This document shows, in pieces, positions 1 through 7,311 of a stretch of DNA of 14,493 bases. Under the pieces are notes generated by a model. The model saw nothing but the letters and a program-made list of their open reading frames with translations, was not told where the DNA came from and did not search any database. The position numbers were made by a program, and so were the translations under genes. The DNA is from Chloroflexota bacterium (GTDB lineage: Bacteria; Chloroflexota; Dehalococcoidia; UBA3495): contig JACZRM010000018.1 of the NCBI GenBank assembly GCA_022576105.1, positions 1 through 14,493 of the forward strand, read 5' to 3'. Each line of letters starts with the position of its first letter. Position 1 is the stretch's first letter.

Positions 1-2
1 AT

Positions 3-542
3 CAGGCGGACCCCGACCGGGTGATCGGGCAATTGGTGGAGGTGGTCCGCCAGGTCCGACCCGACCTGATAATTACCCACGACCCCTCCGGGGGTTACGG
101 CCACCCCGACCACCAAACAATCTGCCGGCACATGACCAGCGCATTCCCGCTGGCCGGCGACGCCACCGCCTTCCCGGAACAACTGTCCTCAGGTCAAAAA
201 ACCTGGGCGCCCAAGCTGCTCTACTATGTTTGTTTCCCCCAGAGCAACTTCCGGCGCATGTGGCGGGAGATGCTGGACCTGGGAATCACCCCGCCCTTCG
301 CCAGCGTGGATATTGACTCGCTGGGAACCCCGGATGAAGAAGTCACCACCACTCTGGACGTGTCGGCGTACGTCGACACCAAGATCGAATCGCTGGCCTG
401 CCACCAGACCCAGATCGATCCCAACGGCCCCTTTGCCCAGTTGCCCGAAGAAAGTATGCGAAAATTCATGAGCACCGAGTACTACCTGCTGGCAATACCC
501 GAAGGAAGCAGCCCGGAAGCGGACTTGCTGGGAGGGTTGTAG
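3..542 (+). CDS. PIG-L / LmbE family deacetylase, 3' part (5' end outside window)
   Basis: The reading frame is open from the first bases of the window (codons from position 3), so the gene starts to the left and only about the last 179 residues are present. The GTG at 21 is probably an internal valine codon. The visible part has the segment RPDLIITHDPSGGYGHPDH, which is typical of zinc-dependent N-acetylglucosaminyl deacetylases of the PIG-L/LmbE/MshB/Mca superfamily. In that family the HPDH-type motif near the middle supplies a zinc ligand. The N-terminal zinc motif (HPDD-like) would lie outside the window. The C-terminal part (CHQTQI..., EYYLL) is also family-like. The substrate cannot be told: MshB, mycothiol amidase and bacillithiol-type enzymes share this signature. 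The next reading frame opens across this stop codon. The family call is firm and the substrate unknown. Confidence 0.85.
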   Translation, partial: QADPDRVIGQLVEVVRQVRPDLIITHDPSGGYGHPDHQTICRHMTSAFPLAGDATAFPEQLSSGQKTWAPKLLYYVCFPQSNFRRMWREMLDLGITPPFASVDIDSLGTPDEEVTTTLDVSAYVDTKIESLACHQTQIDPNGPFAQLPEESMRKFMSTEYYLLAIPEGSSPEADLLGGL

Positions 543-612
543 CATCAGTTTCCTGGGAGTAAAGCAACTAGAAATCCTGCGCCAAACCAATACCTGGAAA
601 GGTGCGGGTGGG

Positions 613-1419
613 TTGGCGGTTGCCCCACTGCTGCTTGCCAGCATAGTCTCCATCGCGGCCGCAGTAGCGCCTGAAGTCAAAGTGCCTCTGATTTCCCCTT
701 TTAGCTACACTCTCGACCAGCCAATCCTATTGGTAGTATTCTTGGCCGGCGCCATAATTGGAGCAACCAGGAAATTTCCTCTTTGGTCTTATTCTTGGAC
801 GGTCATGGCAATTGGCAGCATCACTAGTTTGGCCTCTGTGTTGTCAGTATCAATGCTCACGAACCTGAATGACCCCTCGTATACCCAAATAGGTGTGGTC
901 TCTACCTTGATTCGTCTAGGCGGCGCCTTGTTGATCCTGGCCTTCGCAGTGTCCAGATCGAGCCTGGGTTTGCGCTACGCATTCTTCGTCATCGCTGTGT
1001 CCTTCGCCGCCGGTTCAGTGAGAATGCCTACGTTTAGTCTGTTTCCAATGGAACCGTTGATCAATCCCATCCTGATTAATGCTTACCTGATTGCCGTCAC
1101 ACTGGTCGAACTAATAATCGTTATGGCGATGGTCATGCGCTTCATGACTGGCGACGAATTTATGCAGCGCCGGGCAGTGTACGTCCTTGTAGCAGTAGTC
1201 CTACTCAACGCGATCCTCACCGACTGGGCGTTTTATTTGAACTCCTCATACGGGACAGTGATTTCTTTCGTGTTGCCGGTCGCATTCACGGTTTCTAGCA
1301 AATGGGTCATTTTATCCCTATCATTACTAATTACCTGGGGACTGGCCAAAGGGCTTATTTATTGGAAGCGAAAAATGGCGCCCGACCTCGCCTCGGAAGG
1401 AGAAACACATGCCGGTTGA
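613..1419 (+). CDS. Polytopic membrane protein of unknown function
   Basis: About 268 residues with roughly eight or nine hydrophobic stretches (for example near residues 4-20, 37-52, 95-113, 122-140, 150-175, 187-205 and 231-250). It ends in a basic, hydrophilic tail (YWKRK), as expected of an inner-membrane protein. I do not recognise a family. The start is uncertain. TTG at 613 is the first usual start codon, but the frame is open without a stop from 472. The codons from 541 to 612 read plausibly as a hydrophilic N-terminus before the first membrane segment, and they include a possible CTG at 553. The 3' end overlaps the hyuB start by 11 bp, which suggests translational coupling. The gene uses more A/T-ending codons than its neighbours. 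A role in uptake of the hydantoinase substrate would be a guess from position only. Confidence 0.7.
   Translation: MAVAPLLLASIVSIAAAVAPEVKVPLISPFSYTLDQPILLVVFLAGAIIGATRKFPLWSYSWTVMAIGSITSLASVLSVSMLTNLNDPSYTQIGVVSTLIRLGGALLILAFAVSRSSLGLRYAFFVIAVSFAAGSVRMPTFSLFPMEPLINPILINAYLIAVTLVELIIVMAMVMRFMTGDEFMQRRAVYVLVAVVLLNAILTDWAFYLNSSYGTVISFVLPVAFTVSSKWVILSLSLLITWGLAKGLIYWKRKMAPDLASEGETHAG
1395..1402 (+). promoter_or_regulatory. Ribosome binding site of hyuB
   Basis: GGAAGGAG lies 6 nt upstream of the ATG at 1409, inside the 3' end of the membrane protein gene. It fixes the hyuB start and fits coupled translation of the two genes. Confidence 0.7.
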
Positions 1420-3052
1420 CCCAATAAGCCTGGAAGTCTTCAAGAACATGTTCATCTCGGTGTCGGAAGAGATGGGCGTGGCCCTGCAACGCACGTCCTA
1501 TTCTCCCAACATCAAGGAGCGGCGAGACTTCTCCTGCGCCATTTTCGATCCGGACGGGCAGATGGTAGCCCAAGCCGCCCACCAGCCGGTGCATCTGGGG
1601 GCGATGCCCGCTTCGGTCAAGGCGGCCCTGGACACCTTTCCCAAGTCGCTGAGACCCGGAGACATGGTGATTCTGAACGACCCTTACCTGGGCGGCACCC
1701 ACCTGCCCGACATTACCCTGGTGGCGCCGGTGTACGTCGATATAGACGTAGATGACTTATCACACCCATCTGGCTCCGGGGAGAGCGGTCGCACCGCCAA
1801 ACGACTGGCAGGGTTTGTTTCCAACCGGGGGCACCACTCCGACGTGGGGGGCATGACTCCTGGCTCGATGCCTTTGTCTACCGAGCTATACCAGGAAGGA
1901 TTGATCCTGCCGCCAATCAAGCTGGCCCGAGGCGGGAGGCTGAACCAGGAGATCATTCAGCTGATCTGCCGCAACTCCCGCACGCCCGAGGAACGCAAGG
2001 GCGACCTGGCCGCCCAGATCGCATCGATCAAGGTGGGTGAAAAGCGCTTGCAGGAGGTGGTGCAGCGTTACGGCCTGGCCGACACCCTGGAGCACATGGC
2101 GGCGCTGTTGGATTACTCCGAGCGGGTGACCCGCCAGGCCATCAGCAAAATCCCGGACGGCTCCTACCATGTTTTGGACTACATGGACGACGACGGCCTG
2201 ACCGAAGAGCCGGTTCCCATCGCGGTCACCATCACCGTGGCCGGCGACCAGATGACCATCGACTTTACCGGCACATCGCCTCAACGACCCGGCTGCATCA
2301 ACGCCCCCCAGGCCGTTACCGTTTCCGCGTCGCTGTATGTCATCCGCTGCATCGTTGGCGACGACGCTCCGGCCAATCAGGGTTGTCTGCGGCCGCTGGA
2401 AATAATCACGCCCTTGGGAACTCTGGTGAATCCTCAGCCCCAGCGAGGGGTGGCCGGCGGCAACGTGGAAACCTCCCAGCGCATCACCGACGTGCTGTTC
2501 GCCGCCCTGGCCCAGGCGCTGCCCGACCGCATTCCAGCGGCCAGCCAGGGCACAATGAACAACCTGCTCATTGGTGGGCATGACCTGGCTAGAGACAAAC
2601 CCTTCGTATACTACGAGACCATCGGCGGGGGCATGGGCGCCCGTCCCACCAAAGACGGTGTCTCCGGCATTCATACCCACATGACCAATACCATGAATAC
2701 CCCCATCGAAGCCCTGGAATTTGCTTTCCCGTTGCGGGTGCGACGGTACGCTCTGCGTCGAGGCTCCGGCGGAAAGGGGGAGCACAGTGGTGGCGACGGC
2801 CTGGTGCGCGACGTCGAGTTTCTCAGTCCAGCCCGGGTGACCGTCTTGTCGGAGCGGCGCAAAAACCCTCCACCTGGTTTGCACGGCGGCCACCACGGCC
2901 AGACTGGAGAGAATGTCCTGCTGCGGGGCGGTTACGAAGAGGTCAAGTTGGCGGGTAAGGAGACCTTTGACGTGGCAGCGGGCGATGTTCTGAGCATACG
3001 CACACCGGGCGGTGGCGGCTGGGGCCGACCAGAAGAAGACACCCAGGAGTAG
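1409..3052 (+). CDS. hyuB: Hydantoinase B / oxoprolinase family protein (HyuB)
   Basis: 547 residues, about the usual size for the HyuB subunit. HyuA and HyuB together carry out ATP-dependent opening of five-membered cyclic amides (N-methylhydantoin, 5-oxoproline) or, in related enzymes, carboxylation of ketones such as acetone. Family hallmarks seen are the N-terminal [19 protein letters not shown], the segment [36 protein letters not shown], the [23 protein letters not shown] block and the C-terminal [10 protein letters not shown]. The start is set by a strong ribosome binding site. A hydrophilic stretch of about 18 residues (near residues 110-130) sits between LVAPVY and the LAGFVSNRG motif, where relatives I recall have a short turn. 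No hyuA is visible on either side, so it may lie upstream of the window or elsewhere. The substrate is undetermined. Confidence 0.93.
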   Translation: MPVDPISLEVFKNMFISVSEEMGVALQRTSYSPNIKERRDFSCAIFDPDGQMVAQAAHQPVHLGAMPASVKAALDTFPKSLRPGDMVILNDPYLGGTHLPDITLVAPVYVDIDVDDLSHPSGSGESGRTAKRLAGFVSNRGHHSDVGGMTPGSMPLSTELYQEGLILPPIKLARGGRLNQEIIQLICRNSRTPEERKGDLAAQIASIKVGEKRLQEVVQRYGLADTLEHMAALLDYSERVTRQAISKIPDGSYHVLDYMDDDGLTEEPVPIAVTITVAGDQMTIDFTGTSPQRPGCINAPQAVTVSASLYVIRCIVGDDAPANQGCLRPLEIITPLGTLVNPQPQRGVAGGNVETSQRITDVLFAALAQALPDRIPAASQGTMNNLLIGGHDLARDKPFVYYETIGGGMGARPTKDGVSGIHTHMTNTMNTPIEALEFAFPLRVRRYALRRGSGGKGEHSGGDGLVRDVEFLSPARVTVLSERRKNPPPGLHGGHHGQTGENVLLRGGYEEVKLAGKETFDVAAGDVLSIRTPGGGGWGRPEEDTQE

Positions 3053-3091
3053 TCAGATAGGCGGCAGCTAGATTGAATTTCCCAATAACCG

Positions 3092-3120
3092 GTGCCAAAT
3101 TTGCGGAAATGTCGTATAAT
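3092..3120 (+). promoter_or_regulatory. Probable sigma70-type promoter for the DUF1059-like gene
   Basis: A perfect TATAAT at 3115-3120 is preceded, with a 17-nt spacer, by GTGCCA at 3092-3097 (four of six matches to TTGACA). It lies in the 145-bp gap after hyuB and would give a leader of about 70 nt before the ATG at 3198. It suggests the small gene is transcribed independently of hyuB. This rests on a consensus match only. Confidence 0.55.
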
Positions 3121-3197
3121 GGCACCGCACTTTGGGAATGTTGGGACGTTAGCTATAAAAGCCTACACCAACCAGCTCAATTGAGGAGGAGAAAACC

Positions 3198-3434
3198 ATG
3201 CCGCAAATGTACGCTCGATGCAACAATTTCATGTCCGGCGCGACCAGTTCAGTAGGAGTCAACTGCAAATACATGGCCATTGGCGAGTCTGAGCAGCAGG
3301 TATTGGACCAGGTGTTCGATCATCTTAGTACGGTGCACAAGACCGACGGTAACGAAATGGTCAACACCATCAAGCGCGCCATTTTCACCAAGGGCACCAA
3401 GGTATTCGGCACCCGCGCGCCGCAAGAACACTAA
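3198..3434 (+). CDS. DUF1059-like small protein
   Basis: 78 residues, starting at ATG 3198 behind a very strong ribosome binding site (GAGGAGGAG, 3183-3191, 6-nt gap). The layout is two cysteines (Cys8, Cys23) followed by Lys-Tyr, then GESEQQVLDQVFDHLSTVHK and a short amphipathic helix. It resembles the DUF1059 family of small proteins, which are described as predicted metal-binding and have a C...C-x(n)-GES/T-E-x-E-hxxxxxxH-hxxxH pattern. Cys8, Cys23 and the histidines in DHLSTVH could bind a metal, but this is inferred from the family. It has its own promoter and is followed by two stem-loops, so it looks like a single, well-expressed unit. The family match was made by eye. Confidence 0.7.
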   Translation: MPQMYARCNNFMSGATSSVGVNCKYMAIGESEQQVLDQVFDHLSTVHKTDGNEMVNTIKRAIFTKGTKVFGTRAPQEH

Positions 3435-3451
3435 CCGCATTCCCAGGGCCG

Positions 3452-3485
3452 CCAATCCTCAGCAAAGGCGGTCCATGAGGATTGG
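3452..3485. other. Perfect 10-bp inverted repeat (stem-loop)
   Basis: CCAATCCTCA (3452-3461) pairs perfectly with TGAGGATTGG (3476-3485) around a 14-nt loop. It starts 17 bp after the stop codon of the DUF1059-like gene. No T-run follows, so it may be an mRNA-stabilising 3' structure rather than a terminator. The true terminator seems to be the next hairpin. Confidence 0.6.
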
Positions 3486-3515
3486 GGAACAGCCTCGGTA
3501 GACCCCGGCAGGAAG

Positions 3516-3542
3516 AAGCCCCGACCGAATGGGTCGGGGCTT
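3516..3542. terminator. Terminator-like hairpin between convergent genes
   Basis: AAGCCCCGACC (3516-3526) and GGTCGGGGCTT (3532-3542) form a perfect 11-bp stem with a GAATG loop. The A..T ends give a short U-run in both directions, as in many bidirectional intrinsic terminators, though a long T-tract is missing. It lies between the rightward DUF1059-like gene and the leftward Lin0512-family gene and could serve both. Confidence 0.7.
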
Positions 3543-3594
3543 GCTGCGTCAACGCCAGCCTGGATACGAGACCAGCCGATTATTTATCAAAATC

Positions 3595-3939
3595 TTACTT
3601 GCCATCATCAAAACTGACCACGACGATGGCATTGGCAATCAGCGTGCCGTCGCTGCCGCCGTCGTGGAGCACTTCCAGACCTCCAAGAACCACGTTGATG
3701 TAGCCGGTCCCGTGGGGCAATATCGACAACACCGCTTTACCGTCCACCTGGTCCGGCTTGGGCACACCGATGGTCACGTCCACCCGCATGTCGTCCGCGG
3801 TCTTGCCCAGGAGGCGCTGAAATCCCAAACTGCTGTGGTGTATCGCGTCATACACTGCGCGCTGTGACGCACTGGTGTAGTCCAGCCCATGAACGTCCAC
3901 TCCCATCCCCATTTCGGTGACACATCGTACTAGAGCCAT
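3595..3939 (-). CDS. Lin0512 family protein
   Basis: 114 residues from the ATG at 3939. This start is chosen because GGAGGT lies 8 nt upstream (3948-3953) and because the first residues (MALVRCVTEMGMGVDVHG) fit the family. An upstream ATG at 3963 would add eight residues but has no comparable site. The sequence EMGMGVDVHGLDYT, the helix with DAIHHSSL, the segment VDVTIGVPKPDQVD and the end LIANAIVVVSFDD match the conserved Lin0512 family. To my knowledge this family has no assigned biochemical function. The gene is a single unit converging on the DUF1059-like gene. No promoter could be assigned with confidence. Confidence 0.88.
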   Translation of the reverse strand: MALVRCVTEMGMGVDVHGLDYTSASQRAVYDAIHHSSLGFQRLLGKTADDMRVDVTIGVPKPDQVDGKAVLSILPHGTGYINVVLGGLEVLHDGGSDGTLIANAIVVVSFDDGK

Positions 3940-3947
3940 GCTTAGAT

Positions 3948-3953
3948 ACCTCC
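3948..3953 (-). promoter_or_regulatory. Ribosome binding site deciding the start of the Lin0512 gene
   Basis: GGAGGT on the - strand, 8 nt before the ATG at 3939. It supports that ATG over the in-frame ATG at 3963. Confidence 0.65.
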
Positions 3954-4134
3954 ATACACCCAATCCCCTAAGAAATCCGCGTTTCGGGATGGGTTATCGC
4001 CGTATTTAGACCAACCTGCCGCTGGTCGCAACCAATTAGACATCAGTCCGAGTTTGACGTCAATAGAAACAATGTACCGGCGCATCCTGGTGTATACCCC
4101 AGGGAGACACACCGGTCTTCCCCGGCAGGTTATT

Positions 4135-4169
4135 ATTGACCCACCTGGACCAAACCGCTGGTGGTCAAT
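4135..4169. repeat. Imperfect stem-loop in the gap before modA
   Basis: ATTGACCCACC (4135-4145) pairs with GGTGGTCAAT (4160-4169), giving ten base pairs with one bulged C and a 14-nt loop. It lies 260 bp before modA and outside any gene. Its function is unknown and it could be a decayed repeat copy. Confidence 0.45.
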
Positions 4170-4202
4170 TCAGGGCAATCGCATCAATAGAGCTTGCGTG
4201 GG

Positions 4203-4274
4203 GTCTTTGCGAGGAGCGGCAGGGACGAAGCAAGCTCATCCCCTTGAGATTGCTTCGCTTTCACGCGCAATGAC
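4203..4274. repeat. REP/MITE-like palindromic element
   Basis: Two nested inverted arms are seen. The outer pair is GTCTTTGCG (4203-4211) with CGCAATGAC (4266-4274), one mismatch. The inner pair is CGAAGCAAGCTCA (4226-4238) with TGAGATTGCTTCG (4245-4257), one mismatch, around a 6-nt loop. The words GTCATTGCGAG and GAAGCAATCTC recall a dispersed intergenic repeat found in many bacterial genomes. That identification is from memory. Confidence 0.65.
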
Positions 4275-4322
4275 AGCGAAGCGGTTCTCAGATGCCATCG
4301 CCCTGCGTACAATCCTCAAGGT

Positions 4323-4351
4323 TTAACTCGCCCCTCGGCATAAAGTATACT
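4323..4351 (+). promoter_or_regulatory. Probable promoter of modABC with a palindrome over the -10 box
   Basis: TTAACT (4323-4328, four of six) and TATACT (4346-4351, five of six) are separated by 17 nt. The -10 box lies inside the perfect 10-bp palindrome AAGTATACTT (4343-4352), which could be an operator half-pair. It does not resemble the E. coli ModE box. The leader to the modA start would be about 40 nt. Confidence 0.5.
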
Positions 4352-4400
4352 TAGCGGCAGAATCTGGCCCTAATTACCCTGGAAAAACCCGAGAATCAAC

Positions 4401-5270
4401 TTGCCCAACTTACCGAGAATAAGTCTTCTGGCCGCCTTTGCCTTGTTGACAACAATTAGCTGCTACTTAACTCCAACCAGCAATGACCGCGACACCAGGC
4501 TGGTCGTATTCGCGGCCTCCTCCCTTACCGAGTCCTTCAAAGATGCCGCCGCCGCCTTCGAGGCCGAAAATCCAACCGTCAAAGTGGTCCTAAATTTCGA
4601 CGGCAGCCAGCGCCTGAGCACCCAACTGACTCACGGCGCAAGGGCTGATCTGTTCGCATCGGCGGATTGGCGGCAGATGGAGTCCATTGTCGAAAGCGGA
4701 CTGGTGCAGGGGCAACCAATTAGCTTTACCGCCAACCGCCTGGCAATGATCGCTTCAACTTTGACCCAGGAACCGCCAGCGGAATCAGCAACGCTGGAAT
4801 ACCTGGCCCAGCCCGGCATCAAGGTGGTATTGGCTCAGGAGAATGTCCCGGTAGGCGGCTACACCAGAGAAGTGTTGAAGAGACTCGAGGCCGATCCTAT
4901 TTTGGGTCCTGGCTACTCAAACCGGGTCCTGGCCAACCTGGTCTCGGAAGAGAGCAACGTGCGATACGTCGCCCAAAAAGTAGCGTCGGGAGAGGCCGAT
5001 GCCGGTATTGTGTATCAGACCGATGCGCTGGCCCCGGACATCAGGAATCGCGTTTTGGTGGTCGCCATCCCAGAATCAATGAACATTTCGGCCAGCTACC
5101 CAATTGCCATCATGCGCGGCTCAGAACAGCAGGACCTGGCTCGAAGGTTCATCGAGTTTCTACTCTCCGACGATGGGGAAAAGTCTATGCAGCGATACGG
5201 TTTCGGAAGCGTCCATCGGGCAAACCTGGCCGAAAACGCCCGCGCAGCGCCCAGCAGCGATAGCCGCTGA
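4401..5270 (+). CDS. modA: Molybdate/tungstate ABC transporter, substrate-binding lipoprotein ModA
   Basis: 289 residues from a TTG start, which is the first usable start after an in-frame stop at 4371. The ribosome binding site is weak. The N-terminus is a short signal peptide with a hydrophobic core, LLAAFALLTTISC. Cys21 makes a probable though non-canonical lipobox, so the protein is likely lipid-anchored outside the membrane. The mature part has the ModA signatures: VVFAASSLTESF (first oxyanion-binding serines), FDGSQRLSTQL (second serine loop), ARADLFASAD, the VPVGGYTRE segment and YQTDA near the C-terminal lobe. It binds molybdate or tungstate and hands it to ModB. Its size is slightly longer than average because of a polar C-terminal tail (residues 275-289). 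ModB follows 5-11 bp later. Confidence 0.93.
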   Translation: MPNLPRISLLAAFALLTTISCYLTPTSNDRDTRLVVFAASSLTESFKDAAAAFEAENPTVKVVLNFDGSQRLSTQLTHGARADLFASADWRQMESIVESGLVQGQPISFTANRLAMIASTLTQEPPAESATLEYLAQPGIKVVLAQENVPVGGYTREVLKRLEADPILGPGYSNRVLANLVSEESNVRYVAQKVASGEADAGIVYQTDALAPDIRNRVLVVAIPESMNISASYPIAIMRGSEQQDLARRFIEFLLSDDGEKSMQRYGFGSVHRANLAENARAAPSSDSR

Positions 5271-5281
5271 CCCTGTTGTCA

Positions 5282-6094
5282 ATGCGCGCTTTGCTCCATT
5301 CGCCAAGTCCCTGGGTGCCGGCCGGAATCACCGCAACCGCCGTCTACGTCGTATTCGTTGGTCTGCCGGTGGCGGCCCTCCTGATTCGCGCCGCTCAACA
5401 GGAAAGCTTCTTCGAAAGCCTGACCAGCAGCCTGGCAATGCAAGCTCTGCGACTCTCGCTGGTTACCAGCGTCATCAGCATGGTGGTCGTCGTATTGCTG
5501 GGCACGCCCTTTGCTCATCTGTTGGCCCGCAGCAACTCCGCGATACTCAGAGCAATTGACAGCATTGTTGAACTGCCCATCATATTGCCGCCGGTGGTGG
5601 CGGGCGTGGCCATGTTGATGGCCTTTGGCCGTCAAGGGATAATCGGGCCCGCTCTGAGCAGCGTGGGTGTCTCTATACCGTTTACCACCACCGCGGTAAT
5701 CTTCGCCCAGATTTTCGTCGCCGCGCCCTTCTATATCAGAGCGGCCAAGCTGGGATTTCAATCGGTGGCCAGAGACTACGAGGACATTTCCCAGACCCTG
5801 GGAGTTTCACCGTGGGCGACCTTCTGGCGACTGACGCTGCCGCTGGCCGGACCGTCGATTGTGGGCGGTCTGGCGCTGGCCTGGGCCCGGGCGATCGCCG
5901 AGTTTGGCGCGACGATCATGTTTGCCGGAAATCTCACCGGCCAAACCCAGACCATGCCTCTGGCCATCATGACCGCTTTGGAAAGCGATCTGGGCGCCGC
6001 CCTGGCATTGTCGGTGCTGCTGCTGGTAGGTTCTTTGACGGTTTTGGTGGTACTTGGGCTGTTCACCCGGCGTCAGTGGCAGGGGCGTCTATGA
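5282..6094 (+). CDS. modB: Molybdate ABC transporter, permease ModB
   Basis: 270 residues from the ATG at 5282. A TTG two codons earlier (5276) is equally possible, since neither has a clear ribosome binding site. Roughly six membrane segments are visible, the first near residues 13-35. The cytoplasmic EAA loop, DYEDISQTLGVSPWATFWR...LP, is the contact point for the ATPase. The segments PIILPPVVAGVAML and ARAIAEFGATIMFAGN are characteristic of molybdate permeases (CysW/ModB family). The gene lies 11 bp after modA, and its TGA overlaps the ATG of modC (ATGA), so the three genes are probably co-translated. Confidence 0.94.
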   Translation: MRALLHSPSPWVPAGITATAVYVVFVGLPVAALLIRAAQQESFFESLTSSLAMQALRLSLVTSVISMVVVVLLGTPFAHLLARSNSAILRAIDSIVELPIILPPVVAGVAMLMAFGRQGIIGPALSSVGVSIPFTTTAVIFAQIFVAAPFYIRAAKLGFQSVARDYEDISQTLGVSPWATFWRLTLPLAGPSIVGGLALAWARAIAEFGATIMFAGNLTGQTQTMPLAIMTALESDLGAALALSVLLLVGSLTVLVVLGLFTRRQWQGRL

Positions 6095-7260
6095 CCAGGG
6101 GGGAAATACGCTGTCAGGTGGGCGATTTTACCCTGGAATCCCAGTGGGAGGTTTCACCGGGGCAGGTGTTGGTGCTTTTCGGCCCCTCGGGTTCGGGCAA
6201 GACCACCATCCTGAGAGCCATCGCCGGGTTGGTCTCTCCCATCGGGGGGCACATCGAGGTGGGAGACCAGGTTGTATACGACCGGGACACCCAAACCTGG
6301 GTACCGCCCTACCAGCGTAAAGTAGGGTATGTTACCCAGCAGTACCACCTTTTCCCCCATTTGTCGGTCAGCCGCAATATTTCCTATGGCATCCCCCGGG
6401 GCAATTCCAAGCGGAAATTCCGTGACGATGGTGACCGGATTGCCCACCTGCTTGACGCCTTCCATTTGGATGGCCTGGCAAATCGCCGCACCTGGGAGCT
6501 TTCGGACGGGCAGCAGCAACGGGTCGCCCTGGCCCGGGCTCTGGCCACCGAACCTCAGGTCTTGTTGCTGGACGAACCCTTTTCATCGTTGGACACTGAG
6601 CTGAGACGCATCCTGCGCAGAGAAATCCGGGCGGTGCTGTCCAACGCCAACATACCGGTGATACTGGTTACCCACGACCGTGAAGATGCCCTGGCGGTGG
6701 GAGACGCGGTCCAGGTGATTGACCAGGGCCGCACCCTGGAACAAGGTGAGCCGCTGCGGGTTCTGGGGCAGCCCGGACAGGGACGCTTGGCCCGGCTGGT
6801 GGGTTTGGAGAACGCCCTGGCTATGCGTGTGGAGAGCAGACATCCCCAGGATGGTACGATGGTCTGCGTCGGGATCGACAGTTCATCCAACGCGGGGGCA
6901 CCCAGCCCGGGGGCATCCAGCCCGGAAACATCCAGTCATGACACAACCTTACGCTTGGAGGTGCCGCTGAGCGACTTTGACGAAGGGCAAGCGGTAACCG
7001 TGGGGATTCGGTCATCGGACATCATTCTGGCCGCAGAGAGACTAACCAGTTCATCAGCCCGCAACCAGATTAAGGGGCAAGTGACAATGGTGGAGCTTCG
7101 CCCGCCAGGATATGAGGTCACTCTGGAGTGCCTGGGGGTACCCATCCGTTGCCACATAACCGGCAGGTCTTTGTCGGAGATGAACATTACCCCGGGGACC
7201 GAATTGTGGGCGGTGTTCAAGGCTTCGTCGTGCTTTCTGGTGGGGGATGAAACCGGTTGA
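6091..7260 (+). CDS. modC: Molybdate ABC transporter, ATP-binding protein ModC
   Basis: 389 residues. The open frame extends upstream to 5812, but that part is a shadow of modB. The ATG at 6091 forms an ATGA overlap with the modB stop and begins a typical ATPase N-terminus. Visible motifs are Walker A GPSGSGKT (31-38), the Q-loop around Gln83/84 (VTQQYHLFPHLSV), signature LSDGQQQR (137-144; Asp replaces the usual second Gly), Walker B VLLLDEP (157-163), D-loop SSLD and the switch histidine 195 (LVTHD). The C-terminal third is a regulatory MOP/TOBE domain (VGIRSSDIILA..., ending near FKASSCFLV), which in this family binds molybdate and supports the oxyanion assignment over sulfate. A Pro/Ser-rich five-residue repeat (about residues 268-283) interrupts this region. 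Confidence 0.95.
   Translation: MTRGEIRCQVGDFTLESQWEVSPGQVLVLFGPSGSGKTTILRAIAGLVSPIGGHIEVGDQVVYDRDTQTWVPPYQRKVGYVTQQYHLFPHLSVSRNISYGIPRGNSKRKFRDDGDRIAHLLDAFHLDGLANRRTWELSDGQQQRVALARALATEPQVLLLDEPFSSLDTELRRILRREIRAVLSNANIPVILVTHDREDALAVGDAVQVIDQGRTLEQGEPLRVLGQPGQGRLARLVGLENALAMRVESRHPQDGTMVCVGIDSSSNAGAPSPGASSPETSSHDTTLRLEVPLSDFDEGQAVTVGIRSSDIILAAERLTSSSARNQIKGQVTMVELRPPGYEVTLECLGVPIRCHITGRSLSEMNITPGTELWAVFKASSCFLVGDETG
6894..6938 (+). repeat. Three 15-bp tandem repeats inside modC
   Basis: GGGGGCACCCAGCCC, GGGGGCATCCAGCCC and GGAAACATCCAGTCA follow each other directly. In frame they encode five-residue units APSPG, ASSPE and TSSHD, a flexible linker in the C-terminal region. The 15-bp period keeps the frame, so copy number could vary without breaking the gene. 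Confidence 0.75.
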
Positions 7261-7311
7261 TGCCGGAAAATAGATAGCATATTAGTTTGGGGTCCAAGAA
7301 CTGGGCTTTGT

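Larger units (their letters stand above)
3954..4400. other. 447-bp gap without a convincing gene
   Basis: A 90-codon open frame (4054-4326, +) runs through a palindromic repeat, has no ribosome binding site and resembles nothing I know, so I do not call it. The gap holds a stem-loop (4135-4169), a REP/MITE-like palindrome (4203-4274) and a probable modA promoter (4323-4351). The left end must also carry the promoter of the leftward Lin0512 gene. Confidence 0.6.

Noticed and set aside
1886..2896. 336-codon open frame on the - strand opposite hyuB
   Set aside because: It is antisense to a clearly coding gene, is rich in Gly, His and Val as expected of a complementary-strand shadow, and has no family features.
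3073..3255. 60-codon frame spanning the promoter and start of the DUF1059-like gene
   Set aside because: It begins inside the promoter region and is out of frame with the well-supported gene.
3482..3867. Open frames on the + strand through the terminator and opposite the Lin0512 gene
   Set aside because: They cross the terminator hairpin and run antisense to a recognised family gene, without ribosome binding sites.
4203..4274. Palindrome considered as a tRNA or riboswitch
   Set aside because: There is no cloverleaf, no GTTCRA loop and no known aptamer core. It is better explained as a REP-like repeat.
4054..4326. 90-codon open frame on the + strand
   Set aside because: It lies in an intergenic gap, runs through a palindromic repeat, has no ribosome binding site and has no recognisable family features.
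5812..6090. Upstream extension of the modC frame
   Set aside because: This is a shadow of modB in another frame. The ATG at 6091 with its ATGA overlap and the normal ATPase N-terminus is the real start.
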